The notes under the pieces are model-generated. The model made no database searches. It was not told the origin of the DNA and worked only from the letters and a program-made list of their open reading frames with translations. The position numbers were made by a program, and so were the translations under genes. Shown here piece after piece: positions 33,421 through 42,082 of a DNA stretch of 64,000 nucleotides (position 1 is its first letter; the number at the start of each line of letters is the position of its first letter). This stretch comes from Qipengyuania sp. YIM B01966 (GTDB taxonomy: Bacteria; Pseudomonadota; Alphaproteobacteria; Sphingomonadales; Sphingomonadaceae): positions 1 to 64,000 of the forward strand of contig NZ_JADMNM010000010.1 of assembly GCF_016461955.1 (NCBI RefSeq). Reading direction: 5' to 3'.

Positions 33421-35415
33421 ATGAAAGTCGCCCCTTTGGTTCGCATGGCAGATTGTCTGCTTGGCATGGCCGCCCATGTCGGCAAAGCGCCGCTTGTCGT
33501 GCTGCTGTCCGCCGACCATGATGCAGAGCGACTGGCGCTGCTGGCCCGAGGCGCCTTTCCCCATATACCGGTGCTCTGCTGCCCCGCGACAGACGCGCTT
33601 CCCGGTGACAGCGCGGGTGCTTCGGCGGTCAATGCCGGGCAGCGGGTGGCCGCGCTGACGGCGATGGGTGCGCCGCATGATGTGCCGCCGATTCTGATTT
33701 GCGGGGCCGGGGCGACAATTGCCGCATATCCGCCACCTGAGGCCTTCGTGGCCCAACCACCGCTGGTAAAACTTGGCGACCAGATTGATCTGGCCGATTT
33801 GCGCGAACAACTGATCGCCATCGGCTATCGCGCGGACGAGCGGATCGACGAGCCGGGCGAGGTAGGGGATGCGGGCGCCGTGCTCAATGTCTATCCCGTC
33901 GATGCGCAGCGTCCGGTGCGGATCGAACTGGAAGATGGCCGCGTCCGCTCGCTGCGCCTTTATGATCCGCTGTCGCAAACCACCCTTGAGGAAATCGAGC
34001 GCGCCTCTTTCGGGATCGCCTCCGCACCGCCCGTACCAAAAGACGCGGCGACGCTGCTGGCGCATGCTGCCGGCGCTATGGTGCTGGTCGATCCGGGTTT
34101 CGCCAAGGCGCGTGCGCGCCTGCTCGATCTTGCCAAGGAAATCGACCCTGTCGCTGCCGCCCTCCGCATTTCGGCCAAGGTGTGGGATGAAGCGCTGTCC
34201 GAACACGCTGCACAGCCGCTGATCGAGGGGGCTGATACCCCGCGCTTTGCTGGCAAGCGCCGACCGATCAAGGCACTCAAAACGTGTCTTGCCGCCGAGC
34301 ATGACGCCGGGCGCAAAGTGGTGATCGCCGGCAGCGTGCGCGATGTCCGCTTCTTCGCGCGCCGGCTTGGTAAGTTGCTACCAGACGATCTGCCGGTGGC
34401 ACCGTCGCTTATCGACGCACTGGCCGCCGATGCAGCGCGCGTGCTGGTCGAAGTGCCGATCGACGAGGTAGCCGTGCGCGCGGCCCTGCTGCGCGAAAAT
34501 GCCCGGGGCGGGCAATCCTTCGTCGTGGTGCCGCGGATCGACGATCTGCCGGCAATCCAGGAGTTGCTCGCCAAACTGGTGCCGGATCTCGAAGTGATCA
34601 CCGTGCACGGCAAGATGGGCTCGGCCGAAGCCGATGAGGCGCTGATCGGGTTTGCCGGGAGGCGCGAGCATATTCTGCTGGCGAGGAGCATCACCGAAAC
34701 CGGCCTCGACGTGCCGCGGGCAAACACCATGGTCATCGCCGGCTGCGACCGCTTTGGCGTCGGTCAATTGCATCAGTTGCGCGGCCGGGTCGGGCGGTCG
34801 GCACGGCGCGGGCACGTATTGATGATGAGTGCCCCGGGTACAGCGCTGACCGAGAAGACAAGGGCGCGTCTCAACCAGCTTGTCACGCATTCCGCTCTGG
34901 GGGCAGGGTTCGCGGTGGCGGCCAACGATCTCGACATGCGCGGCGCCGGCGATCTGACCGGCGACGATCAGTCGGGCCACCTGAAGCTGATCGGGCTGGA
35001 ACTGTACCAGACGCTGCTTACCCATGCGTTGCGCCAATTGGCGGGTGGGGAGCCCGCGCCGCCGCTGCCGAAAATCTCCACCGGTGAGGACGCGCTGCTT
35101 CCGGACGACTGGATCGTCGACAGCGAAGCGCGGATCGCGGCGTATGTCAGTCTTGCCCGAATTGACGACACTGCCGAACTCGACCGGTTCGCTGACGAAC
35201 TGGAAGATCGCTATGGCGCGCTGCCAGCCCCGGCGCTGACCCTGCTGGCGACCCAGCGCCTCGCCCTGTCGGCGCGCGATGCCGGCATCGCCCTCCAACC
35301 TGGCGCCGGCCAGCGGGTGAGCGATGAGCGTATCATTGCTGATCGCCGGCCCGACACCCGGCCGATCGAGGATGCTGCCAATGCCCTCGACGCGCTGATC
35401 GGGGACGCGGCATGA
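33421..35415 (+). CDS. Truncated Mfd-like (TRCF) protein lacking the ATPase motor half
   Basis: A 664-residue protein with parts of the transcription-repair coupling factor Mfd (about 1150). Present: the UvrB-homology part with YPVDAQRPVRIELEDG and RSLRLYDPLSQTTLEEIER at residues 158-197; helicase lobe 2 with GGQSFVVVPRIDDLPAI (~363), motif V TETGLDVP (425-432) and motif VI QLHQLRGRVGRS (449-460); and the C-terminal TRCF (D7-like) domain, IGLELYQTLLTHALRQLAGGE. Missing: the RNAP-interacting domain and helicase lobe 1, with no Walker A or DExH motif, so it cannot be an autonomous motor. ATG 33421 is chosen; a TTG at 33373 is possible. It overlaps the first glycosyltransferase gene by 4 bases. 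The gene is intact, so this is not a simple pseudogene. Confidence 0.82.
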   Translation: MKVAPLVRMADCLLGMAAHVGKAPLVVLLSADHDAERLALLARGAFPHIPVLCCPATDALPGDSAGASAVNAGQRVAALTAMGAPHDVPPILICGAGATIAAYPPPEAFVAQPPLVKLGDQIDLADLREQLIAIGYRADERIDEPGEVGDAGAVLNVYPVDAQRPVRIELEDGRVRSLRLYDPLSQTTLEEIERASFGIASAPPVPKDAATLLAHAAGAMVLVDPGFAKARARLLDLAKEIDPVAAALRISAKVWDEALSEHAAQPLIEGADTPRFAGKRRPIKALKTCLAAEHDAGRKVVIAGSVRDVRFFARRLGKLLPDDLPVAPSLIDALAADAARVLVEVPIDEVAVRAALLRENARGGQSFVVVPRIDDLPAIQELLAKLVPDLEVITVHGKMGSAEADEALIGFAGRREHILLARSITETGLDVPRANTMVIAGCDRFGVGQLHQLRGRVGRSARRGHVLMMSAPGTALTEKTRARLNQLVTHSALGAGFAVAANDLDMRGAGDLTGDDQSGHLKLIGLELYQTLLTHALRQLAGGEPAPPLPKISTGEDALLPDDWIVDSEARIAAYVSLARIDDTAELDRFADELEDRYGALPAPALTLLATQRLALSARDAGIALQPGAGQRVSDERIIADRRPDTRPIEDAANALDALIGDAA

Positions 35416-36584
35416 GGCGCGGAGCTGCCCACCCAGGGCGAATCATCGTCATCTCGGACCGGATCGAACACCTCGCCGATATTCCCGACGGCTGGTCAGG
35501 CGACGAACCCACCGTTGATGATTGTAGCGCGGCGGTCGTCGTCGAAGGGGGATATCTCGAACGGCTGCCGCTATCGCTGATTGCTGCCGGCCGGTTCGCC
35601 GAAGTGGAAGTCTGGCATCATGGCAACGGCCTTGATCGGCCGATCGCGCGCCGCTGTTCGCCGCATCTCGTCCGACGGGTTTTTCCATTGGGCGAGCATA
35701 CCGCGCCGTTCGACAATCGCGCCATGGCGGAACACTTGGCGCGGCACGGCGCGCCTGCCCTGCTGCTCATCTATGGCTTGGGCGTTTCGCCAGCTGTTCT
35801 CGACGCGGCCGACCGGTCGATCATCGTTTACAATTCGATCGATGCGCCAGCGCTGCGCGTGCCGGAGGAGGTTTCGGCACGGTGCGACATCGTGCTGACT
35901 GGGGCCCAATGGCAATCGGACGAGGTCAACCGGCGGCATCCCGAGATGCCCACACCGATCCTGCCGGTCGGCCCCGAATTTGCCGGGACGGATCAATTCC
36001 GCCCGCTATCCGGCGAAAAGGATTACGACCTGATCTATGCCGCGGCCGCCCAGCCCTACAAACGCCATGATATCCTGTTCGACACCATTGAGCGGCTGGA
36101 TGGCGCGGTGTCGGCGCTATGCGTGTTCGGTTACGGCGAGTTGGCCGAGGCGTTCCGCGACGAGATCGCCGCGCGTCAGCTCCCGATTGATTGCGTAATG
36201 CCGCCTGTGGTTCCCTTCGCCGAGGTCAATCGGCTGATGAACCGCGCGCGGATCGGGATTGTCGCGGGGGTCGATGATGGCGCTCCGGCGATCATCACCG
36301 AATACATGCTGGCCGGTCTGCCCGTGCTGGCCAACGCCCAGCTGACCTGTGGGCTGCAATACCTCCTACCGGGGACCGGGGAGGTCGCCGACCCGGCGCA
36401 ATGGCCTGCCGCCGTTACCAGGATGCTGCAGCAGCTGGATCACTACCGCCCGCGGGAAATTGCCCTGTCCCGCTGGAGCTGGCCAGTGTCGGCCGCGCGC
36501 TTCCTGTCAATCTACGATGATGCCGTTGCCGCCCGTCATGCGCTCGGCCGTGCCCCAATTACCCTAGAGGATTGTGATGCTTAA
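35412..36584 (+). CDS. Glycosyltransferase, GT-B fold
   Basis: A 390-residue glycosyltransferase. The C-terminal half shows the GT4-like layout: DLIYAAAAQPYKRHDILFDTIERL, CVFGYGELAEAFRDEI, FAEVNRLMNRARIGIVAGVDDGAPAIITEYMLAGLPVLAN, the last being the usual E-x7-E nucleotide-sugar region. The N-terminal domain is divergent. No signal peptide or membrane helix, so it acts in the cytoplasm. It overlaps both neighbours (4 and 11 bases). Donor and acceptor are unknown. Confidence 0.8.
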   Translation: MRRGAAHPGRIIVISDRIEHLADIPDGWSGDEPTVDDCSAAVVVEGGYLERLPLSLIAAGRFAEVEVWHHGNGLDRPIARRCSPHLVRRVFPLGEHTAPFDNRAMAEHLARHGAPALLLIYGLGVSPAVLDAADRSIIVYNSIDAPALRVPEEVSARCDIVLTGAQWQSDEVNRRHPEMPTPILPVGPEFAGTDQFRPLSGEKDYDLIYAAAAQPYKRHDILFDTIERLDGAVSALCVFGYGELAEAFRDEIAARQLPIDCVMPPVVPFAEVNRLMNRARIGIVAGVDDGAPAIITEYMLAGLPVLANAQLTCGLQYLLPGTGEVADPAQWPAAVTRMLQQLDHYRPREIALSRWSWPVSAARFLSIYDDAVAARHALGRAPITLEDCDA

Positions 36585-38955
36585 AGACCACCAACTGCGC
36601 CCTGTCGACGACCTTACGGGCGACCGTGCACCTGCAGCGCGGGATGCCCCGCACGTCCCCGAGGCGATCCCGCAGGAAGTTCCGCTCGTGGCTTTTTCGC
36701 ATCTTCGGTGGGACTTCGTGCGCCAGCGGCCGCAGCATTTGCTGAGCCGCTTCGCCAGCGAGCGGGCCGTGTGGTTCTGGGAGGAGCCGATCCCGTGCGA
36801 TCACCACCTGCCCTACCTCGAATATCATCACTTCGCAGAGGACAAGATTACCGCCCTGCGCCCCCGTGTGCCGCATTCCTGGACCGAGCCGGCACGTGCG
36901 AATGCCCTGGCCGAGCTGTATCGGCTCTTCCAGCAACAGACCTTGCAGCGCACCCCAATTGCCTGGTTCTATACTGCGGCGATGCTTCCTGTGCTGGCCA
37001 ACGGTGGGGCGGAACTGACAGTTTACGATTGCATGGACGAACTTTCTGCGTTTGCCCATGCGGATGCTGAGTTGATCGCCCAGGAAGCGGCTCTGCTGGC
37101 GCGCGCAGACATCGTCTTCACCGGCGGCAAAAGCCTTTACGAGGCGAAGCGAAACCGAAATCCAAACGTTCATGCCTTTCCCTCCGCGGTCGACCGCGCC
37201 CATTTTGCGGCTGCGCGCACGATCACGGCGCGCGATCCCGCACAGCGGACCGCCGGGTACTTCGGGGTCATCGACGAGCGGCTCGATCTGGAACTGATTG
37301 CGGCCATGGCCGATGCTCTGCCCGAATGGCGGATCGAAATGGTCGGGCCGGTGGTCAAGATCGATCCTGCATCATTGCCGCAACGCCCCAATATCAGCTG
37401 GATCGGTCCGCGCGGGTATGCTGATCTGCCCGCCATGCTGGCGCGTTGGAACGTCGCGCTGATGCCGTTTGCGCTCAACGAAGCGACCAGATTCATCAGC
37501 CCGACCAAGACGCCGGAATATCTCGCAGGAGGCCGCCCGGTGGTCTCGACCCCGATCGCCGACGTCATCGCAGATTGGGGCAGTGCAGAGGGCGTCGCTA
37601 TCGCCGCCGACGCAGAGGAGTTTGCCCAGGCTGTCCGCCGTTTCGGCGCACTGCCGGCGCAGGGTGCGTGGCTGACCGATATCGACCAGCGCCTGAACCG
37701 CATCAGCTGGGACCAAACCCAAGGAAAGATGAGCACGCTGATGGCGCAATGCTATCGCAAACGACATGCACAGCGCGGAGCGGGCGGCGCTGCGCCGGCG
37801 ATCCTGCGTGGGTCAAAACCTTATGACACGCTCATCGTAGGCGCTGGCTTTGCGGGGTCGGTGATGGCCGAACGGTTGGCGCGCGATGCCGGACAACAGG
37901 TGCTGGTCGTTGACCGGCGACCGCATGTCGGCGGCAACGCGTATGACGAAACCGATGCGGCCGGGGTGCTGATCCACCGTTACGGCCCGCACATCTTCCA
38001 TACCAACAGCCGCGAAGTCTTCGACTATCTGTCGCAATTCACCAGCTGGCGGCCCTATGAACACCGGGTGCTCGCCAAGGTCGGCGACCAGCTGGTGCCG
38101 ATGCCGATAAACCGCACCACGCTGGAAAAGCTCTACGGCGTCGCGCTGACCGATGATGCTGCGGCCGAACAATTTCTGGCCGCGCGGGCTGAACCGCGTG
38201 AACCGATTGTCACTTCGGAAGATGTCGTGGTTTCGGTGGTTGGTCAGGAGCTTTATGAAAAATTCTTCCGCGGTTACACGCGCAAGCAATGGGGGCTCGA
38301 CCCCTCGCAGCTTGATCGGACGGTCACCAGCCGCGTGCCGACGCGGACCGATCGGGACGACCGCTATTTCCAGGATAGTTTTCAAGCGATGCCGGCCGAT
38401 GGATACACGGCGATGTTCAAGCGCATGCTCGATCACCCCTCGATCGAGTTGCGGCTGGGCACGGAATTTGCCGCACTTGATCCCTCGACGCTGGCTGATC
38501 ACACGGTCTTCACCGGGCCGATCGATGAATATTTCAATTACCGATTCGGCAAGCTGCCTTATCGCAGCCTGCGGTTTCATCATGAAACGCACGACACGCC
38601 GTCATATCAACCGGTGGCGGTGGTCAATTACCCGGACGAGGCTACTCCCTACACAAGGATCACCGAATACAAGAAGCTGACCGGGCAGGACCATCCGCAA
38701 AGCTCAATCAGCTATGAATACCCGACCGCCGAGGGTGACCCCTACTATCCCATTCCGCGCCCCGAAAATCAGGACCTTTTCAAGCGTTACGAGCAGCTCG
38801 CACGGGAACTGCGGGAGGTGACGTTCGTCGGGCGGCTGGCGAATTACCGGTATTACAATATGGATCAGGTCGTCGGACAGGCATTGGCCACCTATCGGCG
38901 CATGGGCCTCAGCCCCGCCGAAGCGGGGATGCGGCAGGCCCGGGTGGCCGACTGA
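36577..38955 (+). CDS. Fusion: TuaH-like glycosyltransferase + UDP-galactopyranose mutase
   Basis: A 792-residue fusion. Residues 1-400 are a GT-B transferase of the TuaH kind (VAFSHLRWDFVRQRPQHLLSRF, then VWFWEEPIP, and ISPTKTPEYLAGGRPVVSTPI). Residues about 415-792 are a complete UDP-galactopyranose mutase: FAD motif VGAGFAGSVMAERLA at about 422, HVGGNAYDE, RYGPHIFHTNS, and QLDRTVTSRVPTRTDRDDRYF with YRSLRFHHETHDT. The mutase makes UDP-galactofuranose, so the transferase half may use it. A GTG at 36574 directly precedes the ATG. It overlaps the upstream gene by 8 bases and the next gene by 1 base. Confidence 0.9.
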   Translation: MLKDHQLRPVDDLTGDRAPAARDAPHVPEAIPQEVPLVAFSHLRWDFVRQRPQHLLSRFASERAVWFWEEPIPCDHHLPYLEYHHFAEDKITALRPRVPHSWTEPARANALAELYRLFQQQTLQRTPIAWFYTAAMLPVLANGGAELTVYDCMDELSAFAHADAELIAQEAALLARADIVFTGGKSLYEAKRNRNPNVHAFPSAVDRAHFAAARTITARDPAQRTAGYFGVIDERLDLELIAAMADALPEWRIEMVGPVVKIDPASLPQRPNISWIGPRGYADLPAMLARWNVALMPFALNEATRFISPTKTPEYLAGGRPVVSTPIADVIADWGSAEGVAIAADAEEFAQAVRRFGALPAQGAWLTDIDQRLNRISWDQTQGKMSTLMAQCYRKRHAQRGAGGAAPAILRGSKPYDTLIVGAGFAGSVMAERLARDAGQQVLVVDRRPHVGGNAYDETDAAGVLIHRYGPHIFHTNSREVFDYLSQFTSWRPYEHRVLAKVGDQLVPMPINRTTLEKLYGVALTDDAAAEQFLAARAEPREPIVTSEDVVVSVVGQELYEKFFRGYTRKQWGLDPSQLDRTVTSRVPTRTDRDDRYFQDSFQAMPADGYTAMFKRMLDHPSIELRLGTEFAALDPSTLADHTVFTGPIDEYFNYRFGKLPYRSLRFHHETHDTPSYQPVAVVNYPDEATPYTRITEYKKLTGQDHPQSSISYEYPTAEGDPYYPIPRPENQDLFKRYEQLARELREVTFVGRLANYRYYNMDQVVGQALATYRRMGLSPAEAGMRQARVAD

Positions 38956-41009
38956 TGCGCATCTGTCTGGCAACGGAAAGCCCGGCACCATCCGGGATGG
39001 GCGTCCATATGCTGGCGCTCGCCGAAGCGTTGCCCGACCACGATTGCGTAATCCTCGCGCCGTCACATACCGACCTGTTTTGCAATGCGCGCGGCCGCTT
39101 CGCGGTCAAGGATCTGCCAAGCGATGCCGATGCGCTTGCCCTCTATCTTCGGCAGGGCGGGTTCGATGTTGTGCACCTTCACGCCGGCATCGGCTGGGAA
39201 GGGCATACGATCACCCGCGCGGCAGCTGCGGCCGGAGTCCCGCTCATCCGCACCGAGCATCTTCCCCAGCTGTTGACCGATGCCGACGAGCAGTCGGATT
39301 ATGCAGCTGCCCACCAGTCAGTCGCGGCGACAATTGCGGTAAGCGATGCGGTGGCACAATCCTATGCCGCGAGCGGCCTGACCTCGCAGCCGCTGGCGGT
39401 CATACGTAACGGGATTGTCCCGCCCCACTGTGTCGCCCCCGGTGCTGCGCGTTTCGAGCGGACTGCCTCCCGACCGATGCTGCTCAATGTCGGGCGCCTG
39501 GCTGCGCAAAAGAACCAGCCCTTGCTGATCGATGCGGTGATGCAACTGGCGGCAGAAGGCCGCGGTGTCGATCTGGTGCTGGTCGGCGACGGGCCGGACC
39601 GCGCGCGGATCATCGCGCACATCCAGCGAACGCGCGCCGAGGGGCATGTCCGACTTATGGGGCAGCGCGCCGATGTTGCTGCGTTGATGCAGCAGGCCGA
39701 TCTTTACGTCCATGCGTCCGATTTCGAAGGTCTGCCGCTTGTTCTGCTCGAGGCAATGGCGGCTGGACTGCCGATTGTCGCGCGTTCCGCCCCCGGGGTC
39801 GACGAAGCGTTAGACCAAAACACCGCCGCGCTGGTCGCCGGCGACGATGCGGCGTCCCTCGCCCGGGCAATCCGCGCCGCACTCGACGATCCTGCCCGAT
39901 GCCGGGCGCGGGCGACGCGCGCGCGGGACCGCCAGCAGCGCCAATTCGCTGCCGAGCGCATGGCGGCAGAAACCGCCCAGCTTTATTCGCTTCACGCCAG
40001 AAAGGGGCCCTCTGTGGACCAGCTTCGTATCGGTTTCATCGGCGCAGGCGGCATCGCCTGCCGCCACCGCGATGTCTTGAAGACCATGGAGGATGTGCGC
40101 ATCGCAGCCGCTTGCGACACCGACACCGAGCGCGCCCACGACTTTGCGGCACAGGTGGGCGCCAAGGTGTACGCCGACTGGCAGACGATGCTTTCATCAG
40201 GCGAGGTGGATGCGGTGTTCATCTGCGTGCCCCCCTTCGCCCATGGACCGATCGAGGATGCCGTGATCGCCGCAAGTCTGCCATTCTTCGTCGAAAAGCC
40301 GGTGGCGTTGTCGCTCGGCGAAGCGGAGCGGATCGCGGCCGCCGCCGATGCCCACGGACTGGTCACCGCGGTCGGTTATCACTGGCGCTGGCTCGATACG
40401 CTCGACGATGTGCGCCATGCCATGGGTGAGCGCCGGCCGCGGCTGGTATCCGGCTATTGGCTCGATTCGACTCCGCCGGTCGCATGGTGGTGGCGCCAGG
40501 AGCAATCGGGCGGACAGATGCTCGAGCAGGCAACGCATATCGTCGATCTGGCCCGCTATCTATGCGGCGATGTTGTGAGCGCGTACGGGCTTGCCGAGCA
40601 CAGTGCCCGTGCATCGCATCCAGAGCTTGATGTCGCCACGGCATCGATCGCCACGCTCGCTTTTGCCGATGGTGCGATTGGCAATTTTGCCGCGACCTGC
40701 CTGCTCGGGTGGAACCATCGGGTGGGGCTCCATCTGTTTGGCGACGGGTTCGCGATTGAACTGACCGACCACAATGTGATGATCGATGTCGGGGCAGGAC
40801 GGCCCGTTACGGGCAATCGCTCCGACCCCGTGTGGCATCAGGACCGCGCCTTTGTCGATGCGGCGCGCGGGGGCGAAAACCGCATTCGCTGCACCTATCG
40901 CGACGCGGTCGAGACGCTGCGGGTGATGGATGCCATCGGGCAATCGGTCGCCTCGGGACAGGCGGTCAAGATTTCTGCCCCAGAGCGCGCATTGGAGCAG
41001 GCCGCATGA
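38955..41009 (+). CDS. Fusion: GT4 glycosyltransferase + Gfo/Idh/MocA oxidoreductase
   Basis: A 684-residue fusion. Residues 1-345 are a GT4 transferase (SGMGVHMLALAEALP, VVHLHAGIGWEGH, LLNVGRLAAQKNQPLLIDAV, YVHASDFEGLPLVLLEAMAAGLPIVA split across the E-x7-E region). Residues 354-684 are a Gfo/Idh/MocA NAD(P)-dependent sugar oxidoreductase: LRIGFIGAGGIACRHRDVLK, VFICVPPFAHGPIEDAV and FVEKPVALSLGEAERIA, the last holding the catalytic EKP. AAAGGGG lies 6 bases before an internal GTG at 40014, so the oxidoreductase could also be made alone. The pair suggests a sugar is oxidised or epimerised in step with its transfer. Substrate unknown. Confidence 0.88.
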   Translation: MRICLATESPAPSGMGVHMLALAEALPDHDCVILAPSHTDLFCNARGRFAVKDLPSDADALALYLRQGGFDVVHLHAGIGWEGHTITRAAAAAGVPLIRTEHLPQLLTDADEQSDYAAAHQSVAATIAVSDAVAQSYAASGLTSQPLAVIRNGIVPPHCVAPGAARFERTASRPMLLNVGRLAAQKNQPLLIDAVMQLAAEGRGVDLVLVGDGPDRARIIAHIQRTRAEGHVRLMGQRADVAALMQQADLYVHASDFEGLPLVLLEAMAAGLPIVARSAPGVDEALDQNTAALVAGDDAASLARAIRAALDDPARCRARATRARDRQQRQFAAERMAAETAQLYSLHARKGPSVDQLRIGFIGAGGIACRHRDVLKTMEDVRIAAACDTDTERAHDFAAQVGAKVYADWQTMLSSGEVDAVFICVPPFAHGPIEDAVIAASLPFFVEKPVALSLGEAERIAAAADAHGLVTAVGYHWRWLDTLDDVRHAMGERRPRLVSGYWLDSTPPVAWWWRQEQSGGQMLEQATHIVDLARYLCGDVVSAYGLAEHSARASHPELDVATASIATLAFADGAIGNFAATCLLGWNHRVGLHLFGDGFAIELTDHNVMIDVGAGRPVTGNRSDPVWHQDRAFVDAARGGENRIRCTYRDAVETLRVMDAIGQSVASGQAVKISAPERALEQAA

Positions 41010-42082
41010 GCGTGCGCCATATCCGCAGCCTCGGTTTCGAAGCGCCGGGCGTGCCCTATTTCGCGGGTTATGACGAACATCCGCCGCACCCTTGGGAATT
41101 GCGCCTCGCGACGACCTATTCCGGGTTCTCGGCGGGCACCGAACTCACTTTCATGAAGGGCACCAACCCTTACCTCCATTCGCGCTGGGACGAGGGGCGG
41201 CGCATCTTCGTGCAGGGCGAGGCCGGCATGCATTATCCCGTACCCTTTGTCGGCTACATGGAAGTCGGCACGGTGATAGAAGGGGAAACCCGCGGTGCGG
41301 GGCCCGGAACAACCATTGCCGGCGCCTGGGGGCACAAAAGCGGCCATGTCATCGCGCCTGATCGCGACCGGTTCTTTGTCCTGCCCGATACGATCGATCC
41401 AATGCTTGGCATCTATGTCGGGCAGATGGGGCCTATCGCGGCCAACGGATTGCTCTATGCCGATCACGAGCTGTCCGGCGCGGGCAGCACGCGGCTCGGC
41501 AGTTCGCTGGCGGGGCGGCCGGTGCTGGTGTTCGGCGCCGGTATCGTCGGCTTTTTCACTGCGCTGTTTGCCCAGCGCGCCGGCGCGAGCGAGGTGGTTA
41601 TTGCCGACCCGTCGCCCTTCCGGCGGTTACGGGCGGAAACGCTCGGTATGCTGGCCATGGAGGAACACGAGGCGGTCGATTATGCCAAGGCTCGCTGGCG
41701 CGGGGCGGATCTGGTGTTCCAGACCCGCGCGAGCGGTGAAAGCCTCCACAAAGCGATGAAGGCGCTGCGTCCGCATGGCTGCGTTATCGATCTTGCTTTC
41801 TACCAGGCGGGCGCAGATCCCGTCCGCCTTGGCGAGGAATTCCACCATAATTGGCTCTCGATCCGCTGCGCGCAGATCGGCCGCGTGCCCCCGGGGATGG
41901 AGCGCCTGTGGGATCACGAGCGTCTGGGGCGGGAAACAATCGACCTGCTGGCCGAACGCGGACCGGCTATCGGCAACCAGTTGGTGACCCATGTCGTCCC
42001 GTTCGACGAAGCGCCTGATTTTCTCCGCCACCTCGTCGCCGAGCGGCCCGACTTCATCCAGATCGTCTTCGATTACACATGA
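41006..42082 (+). CDS. Zinc-independent MDR (medium-chain) dehydrogenase
   Basis: A 358-residue medium-chain dehydrogenase. GroES-like half: YSGFSAGTELTFMKGTNP and VPFVGYMEVGTVIEG. Rossmann half: G177-A-G-I-V-G182 in VLVFGAGIVGFFTALFAQ followed by EVVIADPSPFRRL. The catalytic zinc Cys and the structural-zinc Cys cluster are absent, and the layout is like BchC/threonine-dehydrogenase-type MDRs acting on a polyol or sugar-like alcohol. It overlaps the genes on both sides by 4 bases; the start at 41006 was chosen over a longer frame inside the previous gene. Confidence 0.85.
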   Translation: MSVRHIRSLGFEAPGVPYFAGYDEHPPHPWELRLATTYSGFSAGTELTFMKGTNPYLHSRWDEGRRIFVQGEAGMHYPVPFVGYMEVGTVIEGETRGAGPGTTIAGAWGHKSGHVIAPDRDRFFVLPDTIDPMLGIYVGQMGPIAANGLLYADHELSGAGSTRLGSSLAGRPVLVFGAGIVGFFTALFAQRAGASEVVIADPSPFRRLRAETLGMLAMEEHEAVDYAKARWRGADLVFQTRASGESLHKAMKALRPHGCVIDLAFYQAGADPVRLGEEFHHNWLSIRCAQIGRVPPGMERLWDHERLGRETIDLLAERGPAIGNQLVTHVVPFDEAPDFLRHLVAERPDFIQIVFDYT

